A stretch of DNA of 64,000 nucleotides. Source: JACPYM01 sp963699175 (GTDB lineage: Bacteria > Acidobacteriota > Blastocatellia > RBC074). The stretch spans positions 7,564,001 through 7,628,000 of the forward strand of contig OY969418.1 in assembly GCA_963699175.1 (NCBI GenBank), written 5' to 3'. The notes below the pieces were generated by a model, which saw only the letters and a list, made by a program, of their open reading frames with translations, made no database searches and was not told the origin of the DNA. This document shows positions 8,682 to 17,598 of this stretch, in pieces. Positions within the stretch are counted from its first letter, which is position 1. Every line of letters starts with the position of its first letter. The translations under genes were made by a program, and so were the position numbers.

Positions 8682-11600
8682 ATGCGAACTACACACACAC
8701 GTGTCTCTCACTCTATCCGGCCATTCGTCTTGTCAATGCTCAGGCTGATGAACGTCTGGCATCTGCTCTTCATTGTTACGCTAGTCTGCGCGGCGGTTTG
8801 GCTGAGCGGGTTGGGACTCAAGCTGTTCAGCCCGGCCAAAGCGGCGTTTGCTGCTACTTACTTCGTGCGCACCGACGGCAGCGACACGCTGTGCAACGGC
8901 ACAGCGAACGCCAGTTCCATCCCAGCGAATCAGCCCAATTGCGCTTTCCTGACGATCACCAAAGCCGTCAACACAGCCATCGCCGGTGACACAATCAACG
9001 TCGCGGCGGGGACGTACACCGAAACGGTTACAATTAACCAATCAGTGACTTTGAATGGCAATCAGGCCGGTGTCTCGCCCAACGACGCCATGTGGAACGA
9101 TACGCGCACCAATCCGGCGAACGAAAGCATCATCCACGGCGCGGTGAATCTCAGCCTGCGCAACAATATCGTCATGGACGGCTTCACCCTCGAGCGAACT
9201 GACACCAACGAGGGGCACGTCCTGATTGGCTCCGGCAATCCTACCGGCGTGGGAGCGAGTTCCAGTTTCAATCTCAAGAACAACCGCATCATCGGCACGC
9301 GCAACATCGCATCCCCAGGCAGCCCGTGGGCCGGCATCCATACCAACTTCCTGAACGACCCCGCGTCGCCGGGGGGGCAGTTCGTCTCGCACCGGAACCG
9401 CATCGTGGTCGCCGGGACCGCCACAGGCAGCGGCATTCTGATCAACGCCAACGTGCCGGGAACCGATGGGCTGGGCGCTACGACGATCACTGAGACCTAT
9501 GTCGCCAGCTCGCCAGGCAATGGGTTTAATGTGAACCGGCCCGGCGCCTCGGCCCTCATCAACGGCAACCGGGTCGTGAACGACGACATATTCACCTTCC
9601 GCGCCAACAGCACGGTCATCACCAACAATACCATCAGCGACGCACCACAGGCGGCGATCTCCAATACAGGCGGCTCGACGACCTGGACCGCCTCCAACAA
9701 CACGATCATCTCGCCGCGCGCCCAGGCCTTCCTGGTCGGATCCACTTTCACCGTAGATCCCATCAGCGGCATGACAATCTCGGGCAATACCGTGACTGTA
9801 GACCCCGCCCTCGTCGGTGTAGGTGTGCTGACGGTCATTAGCCCACTGCAGTACGCTTTGACCGATATTCGTGGAAACCTAATTGGCACCAACCTGGTGA
9901 ACAATAACTCCATCTCGCTCAGCAGCAATCCACTGAACCCAACGGCTGCGGCCTTATATGGGCTCAGGGTGCGCGATAACGTCGGGAACTTGTCGGTAAC
10001 AAACAACACCTTCAACGGCAACGGTGTTGGTGGCGCGGGCGACGCGACCCTACCCGCCAGTTCCGGAGTCTTTGTTGATACGAACGCGGTTACCGCGGCG
10101 CTGGACCTTAAAGCCCAGAACAACCTTATCACCGGCTGGGCCAATGGTGTCGTACTCTTCGACACAGTTGCCGGCTCTCCCGTCGCTGGCATCCAGCCGG
10201 TGCAGTTGGTCAGCAACAACATCAGCGGCAACAACACCGGTGTGCTGATTGATAGCGGCGTTAGCGGTGGCACGGCACTGCTCAACTTCAACCGCATCAT
10301 CAACAATCTGACCGCTGGATTGCGGAATACAACGGCTAACGCGATCATTGCTGAGAATAACTGGTGGGGCTGCAACTTCGGCCCTGGCGTGGGCGGTACA
10401 GGCTGCGTCGGGACGCCTAACAGCGTGAGCAACACCGGCGGCGGCAGCGTTGATTTCAATCCCTGGCTGGTACTCGGCATCACTGCCGTGCCCAACACGG
10501 TCGGGATTGGCGGGATGTCCAACCTGACCGCTGACCTCACTTTCAATTCAACGCCTGCGGACACCTCCGGCTCAGGCAACCTTCCCAACGGCACGCCCGC
10601 CACGTTTGCGGGCACGCTGGGTACGGTTGCGCCAATGAGCGCCACTACGACGAGTGGCAAAGCCAACTCCGTCTACACTGCGACAACAGGGGGTATGGGC
10701 AGCGCCTCGACTACGGTTGATATGCAAACCGTCTCGACGCCAATCACCGTCAACCAGTTCAACACGACCACGACAGTGACAGCTTCGCCGACTCCCTCGG
10801 TCTTCGGTCAGTCTGTGACCTTCACGGCGACCGTCACCAGCGGCAGCGGCACGCCGACTGGCAATGTACAGTTTGTGATTGATGGTGGCGCGCCAGTTAC
10901 GGTTGCGCTCGATGGCTCAGGCCAAGCTACGCTGACCACCAGCTTGCTCACGGCTGGGCCACACACCGTGGTAGCCAATTATCAAGGCGCCGCCAACTTC
11001 GCTACGAGTAGCGGCACGGTTTCGCATACGGTCAACAAGGCCAACACGACGACGGCCATCACTGCGGACAATCCCGATCCGTCCGCGCCGGGGCAAGCGG
11101 TCACGGTCGCTTACACCGTGACGGCTAATCCGCCGGGCGCAGGCACGCCGACCGGCAACGTCACCATCAACGCGACCACTGGCGAAAGCTGCATCGGCAC
11201 AGTCGCGGCAGGCTCCTGCACGATTACTTTCAACACACCCGGCACGCGCACGCTGACGGCGACGTATGCAGGCGATACCAATTTCAACGGCAGCACTTCG
11301 GCAGGCGCAACGCACCAGGTCTTGACCGGTCTCGGTTTCACCGGCAACCTGGCCGACCCGCTCGTCTGCACAGGCCCTGGCAATGTGCTCAATGTCACTG
11401 CCTCTGTTACCAATCCCAACGCCGTCACGGTCAACGTGGATTTCAGCGCCACCCCAACTGTAGCAGGACAGTTGCTGGTGATTGGTGGGAGCTGCACCGC
11501 GACGGGCCAGCTTTCAGGCACGTGTACCACTACAGCCCCGACACAGGTCAGTTTCAGCGGCACGCTCGCCGCCGGACAGACCATCACTTTCACTTACCGC

Positions 11601-12647
11601 GTGCAAGTAGCCGACAACGTCACGTCCGGCACGTCGGTGTGTATGACTTCGACCGCGAGCTTGAATAGCATTCCGCTGACTCCGATCCAGGCTTGCACGA
11701 CGGCCAACTGTCCGGCAGTTGGGCCTGGCTTGCTCTTCTCAGCAGCAGCGGGGGCGGCGGCGGAGGTGAGCGACCAGAAGGCTGGCTCGGTGCTCTTCTA
11801 CAATATCTACTCGTCGAGCATCGCCGCACCCAACGCGCAAAACACGCGCATCTCGATTACTAATACCCATCCGGGTTTGTCCATCGCGGTGCATCTGTTC
11901 TTCGTGGACGGGGCGACCTGCTCAATCGCTGACAGCTTGGTTTGCTTGACGCCGAATCAGACGGCGAGCTTCCTGGCTTCGGACATTGATCCGGGTACGA
12001 CCGGCTATATTGTCGCAGTGGCTTCGGACTTGGTGACGGGTTGTCCGGTGGACTTCAACTACCTGATCGGCGACGAATACGTGAAGCTCTCAAGTGGGCA
12101 CGCGGCCAACTTGGCGGCGGAAGGCTTCGCCGCGCTGGCGGGTGGGTTGCCTGCCTGCAACGGGCTGTCGGTGACGGCGCTGCTGAGCTTCGATGGCGTG
12201 AGTTACAACCGTGCGCCACGTGTGCTGGCCGCCTCGAACATCCCATCACGCGCTGATGGCAACGACACGCTGATCGTATTGAACCGCTTCGGTGGCAGCT
12301 TGGCGGCGGGGGCTTCGACGCTCGGCTCGATCTTCGGCATCCTCTACGATGATGCGGAGAACCCGTTGAGCTTTACCTTCACAGCAGGCGTCTGTCAGTT
12401 CCGTTCATCGTTGAGTAGCAGCTTCCCGCGCGTGGCCCCACGGTTCGAGCAGTTCATTCCGGCTGGTCGCAGCGGTTGGGCAAAATTCTACTCGCAATCG
12501 GACATCGCGATCTTGGGCGCGCAGCTTAACTTCAACGCGAATGCGGGGACGGCAGCGAATGCCTTCAATCAAGGGCACAATCTGCACAAACTGACGTTGA
12601 CAACGGCGGCGACGTTGACCATCCCGATCTTCCCGCCGAATTGCTAA
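8682..12647 (+). CDS. Large exported beta-helix / Ig-repeat surface protein
   Basis: ATG 8682 follows CAGGAG by seven bases. The 1321-residue product has a long N-region and hydrophobic signal segment at about residues 26-45 with a likely cleavage after AKAAFA. Residues ~65-610 form a right-handed parallel beta-helix rich in short NN-turn repeats (NNTISD, NNSISLSSN, NNISGNNTGV). Two bacterial Ig-like domains follow (about 690-780 and 785-880; TVTASPTPSVFGQSVTFTAT), then a Thr/Ser-rich beta domain. The last ~250 residues (from LLFSAAAGAAAEVSDQKAG) form a module that I associate with acidobacterial exported proteins and that recurs as a fossil at 8275-8328. Likely role is adhesion, polysaccharide binding or lyase-like activity; no catalytic site is identifiable. 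The gene is monocistronic, with a terminator at 12678-12707. Confidence 0.85.
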   Translation: MRTTHTRVSHSIRPFVLSMLRLMNVWHLLFIVTLVCAAVWLSGLGLKLFSPAKAAFAATYFVRTDGSDTLCNGTANASSIPANQPNCAFLTITKAVNTAIAGDTINVAAGTYTETVTINQSVTLNGNQAGVSPNDAMWNDTRTNPANESIIHGAVNLSLRNNIVMDGFTLERTDTNEGHVLIGSGNPTGVGASSSFNLKNNRIIGTRNIASPGSPWAGIHTNFLNDPASPGGQFVSHRNRIVVAGTATGSGILINANVPGTDGLGATTITETYVASSPGNGFNVNRPGASALINGNRVVNDDIFTFRANSTVITNNTISDAPQAAISNTGGSTTWTASNNTIISPRAQAFLVGSTFTVDPISGMTISGNTVTVDPALVGVGVLTVISPLQYALTDIRGNLIGTNLVNNNSISLSSNPLNPTAAALYGLRVRDNVGNLSVTNNTFNGNGVGGAGDATLPASSGVFVDTNAVTAALDLKAQNNLITGWANGVVLFDTVAGSPVAGIQPVQLVSNNISGNNTGVLIDSGVSGGTALLNFNRIINNLTAGLRNTTANAIIAENNWWGCNFGPGVGGTGCVGTPNSVSNTGGGSVDFNPWLVLGITAVPNTVGIGGMSNLTADLTFNSTPADTSGSGNLPNGTPATFAGTLGTVAPMSATTTSGKANSVYTATTGGMGSASTTVDMQTVSTPITVNQFNTTTTVTASPTPSVFGQSVTFTATVTSGSGTPTGNVQFVIDGGAPVTVALDGSGQATLTTSLLTAGPHTVVANYQGAANFATSSGTVSHTVNKANTTTAITADNPDPSAPGQAVTVAYTVTANPPGAGTPTGNVTINATTGESCIGTVAAGSCTITFNTPGTRTLTATYAGDTNFNGSTSAGATHQVLTGLGFTGNLADPLVCTGPGNVLNVTASVTNPNAVTVNVDFSATPTVAGQLLVIGGSCTATGQLSGTCTTTAPTQVSFSGTLAAGQTITFTYRVQVADNVTSGTSVCMTSTASLNSIPLTPIQACTTANCPAVGPGLLFSAAAGAAAEVSDQKAGSVLFYNIYSSSIAAPNAQNTRISITNTHPGLSIAVHLFFVDGATCSIADSLVCLTPNQTASFLASDIDPGTTGYIVAVASDLVTGCPVDFNYLIGDEYVKLSSGHAANLAAEGFAALAGGLPACNGLSVTALLSFDGVSYNRAPRVLAASNIPSRADGNDTLIVLNRFGGSLAAGASTLGSIFGILYDDAENPLSFTFTAGVCQFRSSLSSSFPRVAPRFEQFIPAGRSGWAKFYSQSDIAILGAQLNFNANAGTAANAFNQGHNLHKLTLTTAATLTIPIFPPNC

Positions 12648-12677
12648 GCTGTATCAGGCAAAATCCGGTTAACGGAA

Positions 12678-12707
12678 AGGGGCGCTGCCGTAGCGCCCCT
12701 CACGTTT
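12678..12707. terminator. Terminator hairpin between convergent genes
   Basis: A nine-base-pair perfect stem AGGGGCGCT/AGCGCCCCT with a five-base loop lies between the convergent surface-protein and msrB genes, followed on the plus strand by CACGTTTTAT. The T-run is short, so bidirectional function is plausible but not certain. Confidence 0.75.
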
Positions 12708-13231
12708 TATGGCTTCTCTTTGACGAACTTCAGCGAGAGTGAATTGATGCAATAGCGCAATCCGGTCGGCGGCGGCCCGTCGTCAAAAACGTGCCCCAGA
12801 TGTGCGTCACAGCGGCTGCACATTACTTCAATGCGCTGCATGCCAAGCGTGCTGTCCTCTTCCGTTTTGACGTATTCCTTCGCCACCGGTTTCCAGAAGC
12901 TCGGCCAGCCGGTACCGGAATCGAACTTCTGCTTGGAGCTGAACAATTCCTGCCCGCAGCAGACACAAACGTAGGTGCCTTTATCGTGGTTGTTCCAATA
13001 CGCGCCGGTGAAGGCGCGCTCGGTGCCTTTCTTGCGCGCGACGTAGAATTGCTCCGGCGTGAGCTGTTGTTTCCATTCCTCTTCGGTCTTCATAACTTTT
13101 TCGATTACGATCTTGCCTTTCTCAGGTTTGGGATTGTCGAGTTTGCTCGCCGGTTTTTGCGGCAAGACGGCAGCCAGCGCGCGCTCACCGGCAACACAAC
13201 ATAAAGCCAGCGTAAATGTTCTGCGTTGCAT
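12707..13231 (-). CDS. msrB: Peptide-methionine (R)-S-oxide reductase, exported
   Basis: ATG 13231 has AAGGAGG five bases upstream; the longer frame to 13324 lacks a site. The 174-residue protein carries an N-terminal export signal with a twin arginine (MQRRTFTLALCC) and then the MsrB domain: CVCCG and CSRCD zinc-binding pairs, FDSGTGWPSFWKP, GHVFDDGPPPTGLRYCINS with the catalytic Cys in RYC. It reduces methionine-R-sulfoxide in proteins. The signal places it outside the cytoplasm, probably protecting envelope proteins from oxidation; whether Tat or Sec is used cannot be decided. It faces the terminator of the upstream surface-protein gene. Confidence 0.95.
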   Translation of the reverse strand: MQRRTFTLALCCVAGERALAAVLPQKPASKLDNPKPEKGKIVIEKVMKTEEEWKQQLTPEQFYVARKKGTERAFTGAYWNNHDKGTYVCVCCGQELFSSKQKFDSGTGWPSFWKPVAKEYVKTEEDSTLGMQRIEVMCSRCDAHLGHVFDDGPPPTGLRYCINSLSLKFVKEKP

Positions 13232-13360
13232 AAAAGCCTCCTTTGGGGTCAATGACGGAATTCTATTACAAACACGATTGTAGCGGGTAGCACGAGCGCC
13301 GAACGTCAGTTGATTGACAATCAATCAAAAGCCTGGCCCCGCGCTTTGCGTATGCCTTTC

Positions 13361-13726
13361 TCATTTCTTCTGACCTTTGCGTTCGTCCATTTGGCGCAAG
13401 CGCTCGTCTTCATAGATTGAAATATCTTCCCCTGGCGCAAGCCGCTCGATGGCATCCAGGATGGCTGGCAGCATCGTCACAAACCGAAACAGTTCATTCG
13501 TGTAAGCACGCAGCACGATCAGTGAGATAGCATAGCGCGCCAGGTTCTGTTGATAAGGGATATTGCTGTCAGTGGTAATCAACACGTCAAATTCGCGCTC
13601 AGCCCGGCTCAACAACTCACCGTTCCCATACGCTGCCCAACCTAGCTCTTTGGCCAGCTTCACGTCGTGCGGTTTGAGATAGCGGCGCAAAGGGCGCGGC
13701 ACACCGTTGTCGAATAAGACTCTCAT
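13361..13726 (-). CDS. DUF5615 PIN-like toxin
   Basis: A 121-residue protein starting MRVLFDNGVPRPLRRYL, with the conserved early Asp and a second acidic motif DVLITTDSNI, typical of the DUF5615 (Mut7-C/PIN-like) family. Such proteins are paired with DUF433 antitoxins and are predicted RNases. ATG 13726 overlaps the TGA of the upstream antitoxin gene as TGATG, so the two are translationally coupled. A TTG one codon earlier is an alternative start. Similar to the toxin at 51767-52135, which suggests duplicated or separately acquired modules. Nuclease activity is inferred from the family. Confidence 0.82.
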   Translation of the reverse strand: MRVLFDNGVPRPLRRYLKPHDVKLAKELGWAAYGNGELLSRAEREFDVLITTDSNIPYQQNLARYAISLIVLRAYTNELFRFVTMLPAILDAIERLAPGEDISIYEDERLRQMDERKGQKK

Positions 13727-14046
13727 CAAAAGTCCACTTTTTCGCCAATGCCTTGCTCCTCGATGGCGTCACGCAAGTAGAGCAAAGCGGCCTGGCAATC
13801 AGCCTCGCTCACTTCGTCATACTCTTTGACAAATTGTTTGATCGTGCCTCCAGCGCAAAGGTAATCGAACAAAGCTGACACTGGCAGCCGCGTCCCGGCC
13901 AACGTAGGCGCGCCGCTGCGCCGCTCCGGATTGATCGTTACTGGTGGTATGTTGTGGTTACGCTGGCTTACCGGTGGTGTGGCTTTGCCGGGCATGACGT
14001 AAACGAGATGTTTCCGTGTCGCTTGTTTTTCTGCTTTGACTGGCAT
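13726..14046 (-). CDS. DUF433 antitoxin
   Basis: A 106-residue protein whose C-terminal ~65 residues match the DUF433 pattern (GAPTLAGTRLPVSALFDYL, then IKQFVKEYDEVSEADCQAALLYL). DUF433 is a helix-turn-helix-like antitoxin fold. ATG 14046 is preferred over the GTG at 14055 because AGGGG sits at workable distance only from the former. It lies immediately upstream of, and overlaps, the DUF5615 toxin gene, so it probably represses the pair and neutralises the toxin. The first ~40 residues are basic and variable and may bind DNA. Confidence 0.8.
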   Translation of the reverse strand: MPVKAEKQATRKHLVYVMPGKATPPVSQRNHNIPPVTINPERRSGAPTLAGTRLPVSALFDYLCAGGTIKQFVKEYDEVSEADCQAALLYLRDAIEEQGIGEKVDF

Positions 14047-14117
14047 GATGTTCACACCCCTTTCTGCCTCATCCTAGCACAAGCTTATCCGTGGCGCTGC
14101 TAGGTCAACTTTTAGCT

Positions 14118-15308
14118 TCAGAAGCGCGCGCCGCTGGCGGCCCCGTGTTTTTCATAAGCCTTCGTTGCGAGAATCTCTTTGATTTCGTCCACCGCGCTTT
14201 CAATCTCTTCATCGGTGTTGAAGAAGTGCGGCCCCAGGCGAATACCCGCGCCGGGGCGAAAATCCACCAGCACATCGCGCGCCGCCAACTCGCGCACGAC
14301 TTCGCCCGCGTGCGGCACATCCAGAATCACCGCGCCGCCACGTTGCTCAGCTTGGCGTGGTGAATTGACGCGCCAGCCGTTGGCGTCGGCCAGTTCGATC
14401 AAACGCGTGGTTTGCCGCATTGATTTTGCGCGGATGCGCTCGATGCCGACTTCGTTGATAAGGTCATAGCCGCTCTCCGCCGCGTACAGCGCCGGAATTG
14501 CGGGCGAACCGTGCAGGAAACGATGCACATCGTCAGCGTAATCAATCTCGCCTGGCGCGAAAGCAAAGGGCGCTTTGTGCGCAGCCCAGCCGGTGACTTT
14601 GGGTTTCAGCCGTTCGCGCAACTCCGGCTTGACGTAGAGGAAGCCTGCGCCTGGCCCACCGCAGAGCCATTTGACCGAACCGCCCGTGGCGAAATCCACG
14701 TCGAGTTCCCGCACACTGAACGGCACCGTGCCTGCTGATTGATAGACATCGAGCACGACATACGCGCCGACGTGGTGAGCCTTTTCGACGATGGCTCGCG
14801 CGTCCTGGATGTAGGCGCTCTTGAAAAGTACGTGCGAGATGGGCACGAGCAATGTTTCCTCATCAATCGCATCCACTATCCGCTGTGTGTCAATCGTGAT
14901 GCCATCAGCGCTCGGCACTTCGACGATACGCGCGCCTGCGGCCTTCGCGTGCGCTTCGTAGACGTACATCACGGAAGGGAAGTTGAGCGATTCGTAAACG
15001 ATCTTGTTGCGTTTGCCCGCGAGATCGAAACAGGAAATGACGATGGCCTGACAGACCGAGACGTTCTGGTGCATCACGACTGTGCCGGGCGCTGCGCCGA
15101 TGATGCGCGCAACTTTGTCGCCGACGGTCACGGGCATCTCCCACCAGCCTTCGGCCCAGGCGCGGATGCCGCGCGTCGCCCACAGTTCGGCGTAATCGTG
15201 CAGCCGGTCATACGTGCGCACAGGCATCGCGCCGAGCGAGTGATTGATGAGGTAGGTGGTCTTTTCGAGAATCGGAAATTGCGAGCGATAGGAGAGCAGT
15301 TCGTCCAT
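14118..15308 (-). CDS. kynU: Kynureninase (class V PLP enzyme)
   Basis: A 396-residue fold-type I, class V aminotransferase-like enzyme. The PLP lysine is in GGSVKWLCGGPGAGFLYV, the PLP-ring Asp in VLDVYQSAG, and the substrate-side motif KVTGWAAHKAPF follows. The GGPG motif and the adjacent tryptophan 2,3-dioxygenase gene support kynureninase, which cleaves kynurenine to anthranilate and alanine in the cytoplasm. The gene begins three bases after the kynA stop, so the two form an operon. No kynurenine formamidase (kynB) is adjacent. Cysteine desulfurase or isopenicillin epimerase-like activity is the main alternative on sequence alone. Confidence 0.82.
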   Translation of the reverse strand: MDELLSYRSQFPILEKTTYLINHSLGAMPVRTYDRLHDYAELWATRGIRAWAEGWWEMPVTVGDKVARIIGAAPGTVVMHQNVSVCQAIVISCFDLAGKRNKIVYESLNFPSVMYVYEAHAKAAGARIVEVPSADGITIDTQRIVDAIDEETLLVPISHVLFKSAYIQDARAIVEKAHHVGAYVVLDVYQSAGTVPFSVRELDVDFATGGSVKWLCGGPGAGFLYVKPELRERLKPKVTGWAAHKAPFAFAPGEIDYADDVHRFLHGSPAIPALYAAESGYDLINEVGIERIRAKSMRQTTRLIELADANGWRVNSPRQAEQRGGAVILDVPHAGEVVRELAARDVLVDFRPGAGIRLGPHFFNTDEEIESAVDEIKEILATKAYEKHGAASGARF

Positions 15309-15311
15309 CGT

Positions 15312-16166
15312 TTACTCCGTCAATAAAGTGCGCGCCTCCCACAATTCGGGAAAGAATTTCTTGTCGAGCGTGACCTTCAAATAAGAAGCCCCACTGCTGC
15401 CGCCCGTGCCCATCCGCACGCCAATCGTGCGCTCGATCATCTGGATGTGGCGCAAGCGCCAACCGACTAGCAATTCGTCAAACTCGGTCAAGCGTTCGCA
15501 AACGTCAATCCAATTACGCTTGCCGCGCTCGTCACGATAAACAGCGAGGATGGCTTGCGCGTGGGCATTGAACCGCTCTTCAACCGTGGCTTCGTTTGGG
15601 ATTGGCGGCAGCACGCCCAGCGCCTGCAATGCCTCGAAGAAGACATCGCGCAACGACGGCTCGCGCAGGCGGCGTTCGAGCGTGGCGTGGGCTTCTGCGC
15701 TCGGCTCGTGATAGCGCAACATCTTCTCGTCTTTCAACCCACACAGAAATTCGATCTCGCGGAACTGCTCGGATTGAAAGCCGCTGGCCGGACGTAGCTT
15801 GCCGCGAAAGGCCAGGAAGTGGGTCGGCAGCATGGTTTCCAGGATGGTGAACTGCTCGACCAGCACGCGCATAATCTCGGTGCAGCGGCGCAACAGGCGC
15901 GCGGCTTCATAGACCGCGTCGTGATGTGCAGCTTGCATCGCCGAAATGGTCGCCGCCGTTTTGAGATTGGCGATTACGGCGTCGAGTTCGTGCAACAATT
16001 GTTTGAACCAGAGTTCGTAGGTCTGATGAATCGTGATGAAGAGCAATTCGTCATGTTGTAGCGGCGACGACTGTGGCTGCTGCAATTTGATCAGGTCGGC
16101 GACGCGCAAATAGCTGGCGTAAGTGAGTTGATCTTCTAAAGGTTTTTGCGGCGATTGCGGCGTCAT
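15312..16166 (-). CDS. kynA: Tryptophan 2,3-dioxygenase
   Basis: A 284-residue haem dioxygenase. Family motifs are clear: TYASYLRVADLIKLQQP, HDELLFITIHQTYELWFKQLL (with the active-site distal His), LAFRGKLRPASGFQSEQFRE, and WRLRHIQMIERTIGVRMG containing the haem-ligand His, followed by TGGSSGASYL. It oxidises L-tryptophan to N-formylkynurenine, the first step of kynurenine catabolism. It is first in a two-gene operon with kynU. The product could feed anthranilate degradation or NAD synthesis, but the later genes of either route are not in the window. Confidence 0.96.
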   Translation of the reverse strand: MTPQSPQKPLEDQLTYASYLRVADLIKLQQPQSSPLQHDELLFITIHQTYELWFKQLLHELDAVIANLKTAATISAMQAAHHDAVYEAARLLRRCTEIMRVLVEQFTILETMLPTHFLAFRGKLRPASGFQSEQFREIEFLCGLKDEKMLRYHEPSAEAHATLERRLREPSLRDVFFEALQALGVLPPIPNEATVEERFNAHAQAILAVYRDERGKRNWIDVCERLTEFDELLVGWRLRHIQMIERTIGVRMGTGGSSGASYLKVTLDKKFFPELWEARTLLTE

Positions 16167-16190
16167 AACGCCAGTGAGTTTAGCACAGCC

Positions 16191-17549
16191 TTATTGGTTT
16201 GTGCTTTTGGAGCCGTTGGTCGTGTATTTGTAGATCGAGCCGTTTGCGCCTACTACCCAGCCGCAATCCGGCGCGACGAAAAACAGCTTGTTGAGGCTGG
16301 CGTAGGTTTTCAGGCTTTCGTCGAGCCACGTCGCGCCGCCGTCGCGCGTGTGTAGCAGTGTGCCGCGTTCGCCCGCTGCCCAGCCTTCGCTGGCGTTGAC
16401 GAAGGAGACATCATTGAGCGTTTGCGTGGTATTCGAATTCTGCACTTGCCAGCGATTGCCGCCGTTGAGCGTGGCGATGATTGCGCCGCTCGCCCCGACC
16501 GCCCAGCCGCGCTTGGCGTCAATGAAATGTACGGCTCGCAAGCTCTGCGTGGTGACCGAAGGCTGTTCGTTCCAATTGCTGCCGCCGTCTACCGTGCGCA
16601 GAATGCCGCCGCCGCCGCCGACCAGCCAGGCTTGCTGCGCGTCAATGGCCGCCACGTCATAGAAGAGCTTGCGCGACACGGCGTATTGCATTTGCCAACT
16701 CACGCCGCCGTCGCGCGTATTTTGAATCGTACCGGATTCTCCCACTAACCAGCCGGTGAGCGTTTTGTTAAAGACAAAGCTGAGCAGTATCGGGCTGTTC
16801 AAGCGCAGGAATTGATCTTGCTCATTTTCGCTGGCGGCGCGTGTGCGAGGTCTTCTGAGTGGCTTGTCAGGCGGGCGCGCCAACTCGACTTCTTGCCACG
16901 ACGCGCCACTATCGTCGGAAGCCAGCAGGAAAGCGCGCGTATCTAACTCGGCGCTGGTGGGTCGCTGCGTCAGGTCGTACTCGCCTAACAAGCGCAGCCG
17001 CTGCGCATCGAAGGCCCACACGTCGCGCAGCAAGTCACGGCCAAATTGGGCGGGCAAAGGCAGCCGTTGCCACGTCACGCCGCCATCTTCAGTTTTCAAC
17101 AGCAAACCGTTGTTGCCACCAGCCCAACCGTGTTGTGCATCAATGAAGAAGACGGAGGTCAACCGGGCGAGAGTGCTGACAGCCTGTTTATTCCAGCTAG
17201 GTGTGCTTGGATTGTTTTGCGCATTGCCGATTGAATTTAAGGGCGAATAGCGCAGGAACAAAAGGCCGAAGAAGAGCAGCGGAACGCCCCAATGAGCGCG
17301 GCACAACGATGTCCAATAGTGCCTACACCAATGCGAAAGTTTTTTCAGCCCCAACGGGGCGTTATATGAAAGCCCTGGGGAAAAGTGCCGCGTATCCCAG
17401 CCCTGAAATGGCGCCATAACTTGGGCAAGCGGCCAGACAAATTTATTTCGCCCCTTCAGGGCTGCTAACTTTAACGACTCCGTTCCCAGAGCGTTGCCCT
17501 GGGCTATCGTATGACGCCCCGTTGGGGCTTCGGAAGCAGTGCCAACCAT
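16191..17549 (-). CDS. Ycf48-type beta-propeller protein, exported; 5' end invaded by repeat
   Basis: From about residue 112 the protein consists of Ycf48/BNR-type blades, each with a GWA-GG or GWAVG turn and a DGG-W motif (FFIDAQHGWAGGNNGLLLKT, IDAKRGWAVGASGAI, FVNASEGWAAGERGTLLHT). In oxygenic phototrophs Ycf48 helps assemble photosystem II; in heterotrophs such proteins are exported with unknown ligands. The first ~75 codons of the open frame are translation of the palindromic element at 17347-17529. The hydrophobic segment GVPLLFFGLLFLR at residues 88-100 looks like the real signal sequence, so the native start is probably a TTG near 17306 or another non-ATG codon. I give the full frame because no Shine-Dalgarno site decides the start. 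Confidence 0.7.
   Translation of the reverse strand: MVGTASEAPTGRHTIAQGNALGTESLKLAALKGRNKFVWPLAQVMAPFQGWDTRHFSPGLSYNAPLGLKKLSHWCRHYWTSLCRAHWGVPLLFFGLLFLRYSPLNSIGNAQNNPSTPSWNKQAVSTLARLTSVFFIDAQHGWAGGNNGLLLKTEDGGVTWQRLPLPAQFGRDLLRDVWAFDAQRLRLLGEYDLTQRPTSAELDTRAFLLASDDSGASWQEVELARPPDKPLRRPRTRAASENEQDQFLRLNSPILLSFVFNKTLTGWLVGESGTIQNTRDGGVSWQMQYAVSRKLFYDVAAIDAQQAWLVGGGGGILRTVDGGSNWNEQPSVTTQSLRAVHFIDAKRGWAVGASGAIIATLNGGNRWQVQNSNTTQTLNDVSFVNASEGWAAGERGTLLHTRDGGATWLDESLKTYASLNKLFFVAPDCGWVVGANGSIYKYTTNGSKSTNQ
17347..17529. repeat. Composite nested palindromic element
   Basis: The outer arms AGCCCCAACGGGGCG (17347-17361) and its exact complement 17515-17529 enclose further imperfect pairs: TTATATGAAAGCCCTGGGG with the region 17497-17513, and CAGCCCTGAAATGGCG (17399-17414) with CGCCCCTTCAGGGCTG (17449-17464, 14 of 16). 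It is organised like the element at 6832-7254. It overlaps the start of the Ycf48-type frame. Similar CCCAACGGGG/CCCTGAAGGG palindromes are, from memory, common dispersed repeats in environmental bacteria; that needs a search. Confidence 0.85.
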
Positions 17550-17598
17550 AGCCGTTTATAGCCGTTTGTCTCGGACTTTCTACCCATTCCGACAAGTT

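Noticed and set aside
9497..10666. 389-codon minus-strand frame
   Set aside because: Antisense to the beta-helix region of the surface protein; repeated codon patterns make long shadow frames likely.
3705..12647. PEP-CTERM sorting signals on the large exported proteins
   Set aside because: Neither protein ends with a PEP motif, hydrophobic helix and basic cluster.
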